Assembly: GCA_905221605.1 (NCBI GenBank)
Contig: CAJNDS010002450.1
Location: 284,589-348,588 of the forward strand
Reading direction: 5' to 3'
Source of the DNA: Symbiodinium natans
Taxonomy: Eukaryota > Sar > Dinophyceae > Suessiales > Symbiodiniaceae
Length of the DNA stretch: 64,000 nucleotides
In this document: positions 63,796-64,000 of the stretch, piece by piece
Position numbering within the stretch: position 1 is the stretch's first letter
Layout: every line of letters begins with the position of its first letter
Made by a program: the position numbers and the translations under genes
The notes under the pieces: generated by a model
The model's database searches: none
Told to the model about the DNA's origin: nothing
The model's input: only the letters and a program-made list of their open reading frames with translations

Positions 63796-63864
63796 GCAGT
63801 TCAGACCTTCGACCGCGGAGAGTTGAATGGCCAGACCATCTACGTCTCCCTCAGCGAGGGATGA
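63796..63864 (+). CDS. RRM-protein terminal exon: alpha-2 end, beta-4, stop
   Basis: The acceptor is CATCCAGAG|GCA in AG|G style. The 22 codons read AVQTFDRGELNGQTIYVSLS, then EG and TGA. This is the characteristic RRM end (A-V-x-x-F-x-x-x-x-L-N-G-x-x-I-x-V). Joined in phase 0 to the exon at 27,725, the spacing between RNP1 and helix 2 is exactly that of a standard RRM. The stop at 63,862-63,864 ends the gene. It lies 65 bp beyond the 3' LTR of the retrotransposon. Confidence 0.82.
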   Translation, partial: AVQTFDRGELNGQTIYVSLSEG

Positions 63865-63895
63865 GAGCCGCCCCCTGGGAGCCTTTGAGAAGGCT

Positions 63896-63990
63896 TAGGG
63901 TTTAGGGTTTAGGGTTTAGGGGTTTAGGGGTTCAGGGGTTTAAGGGTTTAGTTAGGGTTTAGGGGTTTAGGGTTTGGGGTTTAGGGTTGC
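63896..63990 (+). repeat. TTTAGGG array after the gene
   Basis: Telomere-like repeats in the opposite orientation with GGGG variants, starting 32 bases after the RRM stop codon. I see nothing else to the window end. Confidence 0.85.
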
Positions 63991-64000
63991 GAGCGGCCTT

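Larger units (their letters stand above)
20628..63864 (+). other. Multi-exon RRM-protein gene (span of supported exons)
   Basis: Six short coding islands on the plus strand join in frame, all in phase 0, into 110 residues: an E/R/A-rich charged linker followed by a complete RNA-recognition motif and a stop codon. Introns begin with GC or GT and end with AG, and nearly all exons begin with G, the AG|G acceptor style known from dinoflagellates. Introns hold telomere-like repeats, foldback repeats, an AT-rich island and, in the last one (27,779-63,795), a complete copia retrotransposon. The 5' end is unknown; exon-like islands occur upstream from about 1.7 kb. The RRM fold order beta-alpha-beta-beta-alpha-beta is intact across five exons, which is hard to obtain by chance. 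The exact RNA or protein partner cannot be told from sequence. Confidence 0.8.

Overview
The window looks like dinoflagellate nuclear DNA, probably Symbiodiniaceae or a relative. The evidence is hundreds of interspersed plant/dinoflagellate-type telomere repeats (CCCTAAA/TTTAGGG) in both orientations, very short exons joined through GC or GT donors and AG|G acceptors, and a huge Ty1/copia retrotransposon. I see no prokaryotic gene, rRNA, tRNA or CRISPR array. It is not a chromosome end: the telomere-like arrays are short, switch strand and sit between unique sequence, largely inside introns.

Layout. (1) 1-28,980: mostly intron-like DNA. It holds telomere-repeat arrays and their variants, small foldback (MITE-like) repeat families, a 54-bp minisatellite and an AT-rich island. 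Embedded in it are tiny coding islands. Five of them (20,628-20,711; 22,230-22,283; 24,182-24,217; 25,850-25,885; 27,725-27,778) plus a sixth at 63,796-63,864 join in phase 0 into a charged linker and a complete C-terminal RNA-recognition motif ending in a stop. Further exon-like islands lie upstream as far as about 1.7 kb, so the gene may span most of the window. (2) 28,981-63,731: a copia-superfamily element inserted in the last intron of that gene. It is flanked by identical 296-bp LTRs and a 5-bp CTAAA duplication of the telomere-like target. The scaffold shows two internal copies: the first is cut by a 100-N gap (43,901-44,000), the second is complete to its 3' LTR. A single element would be about 20.0 kb. 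(3) 63,732-64,000: telomere-like repeats, the last RRM exon, then inverted telomere-like repeats.

The element has a short SR-rich ORF1, a giant ORF2 (5,797 codons without a stop in copy 2) and an ORF3 reached by a +1 frame change. ORF2 holds Gag with two CCCH zinc fingers, aspartic protease, integrase, reverse transcriptase and RNase H, all ending near residue 2,700. About 3,100 more residues follow. They include a methyltransferase-like block (about 3,205-3,440), two Zn-ribbon-like CxxC pairs, a CCHC knuckle (4,918-4,931) and, most strikingly, a domain with the motif order and key residues of the NAD-dependent RNA 2'-phosphotransferase Tpt1/KptA (about 5,200-5,490). The two copies differ at about 14 sites found by eye, 11 of them synonymous, suggesting the whole polyprotein is under purifying selection.

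A second hidden layer is a family of short hairpins with one architecture (outer stem, single bulged T, CGGN stem, 3-nt loop, NCCG stem, outer stem). Their outer stems differ in sequence but keep pairing. They occur in the LTR, in linker-coding DNA and just after the ORF3 stop.
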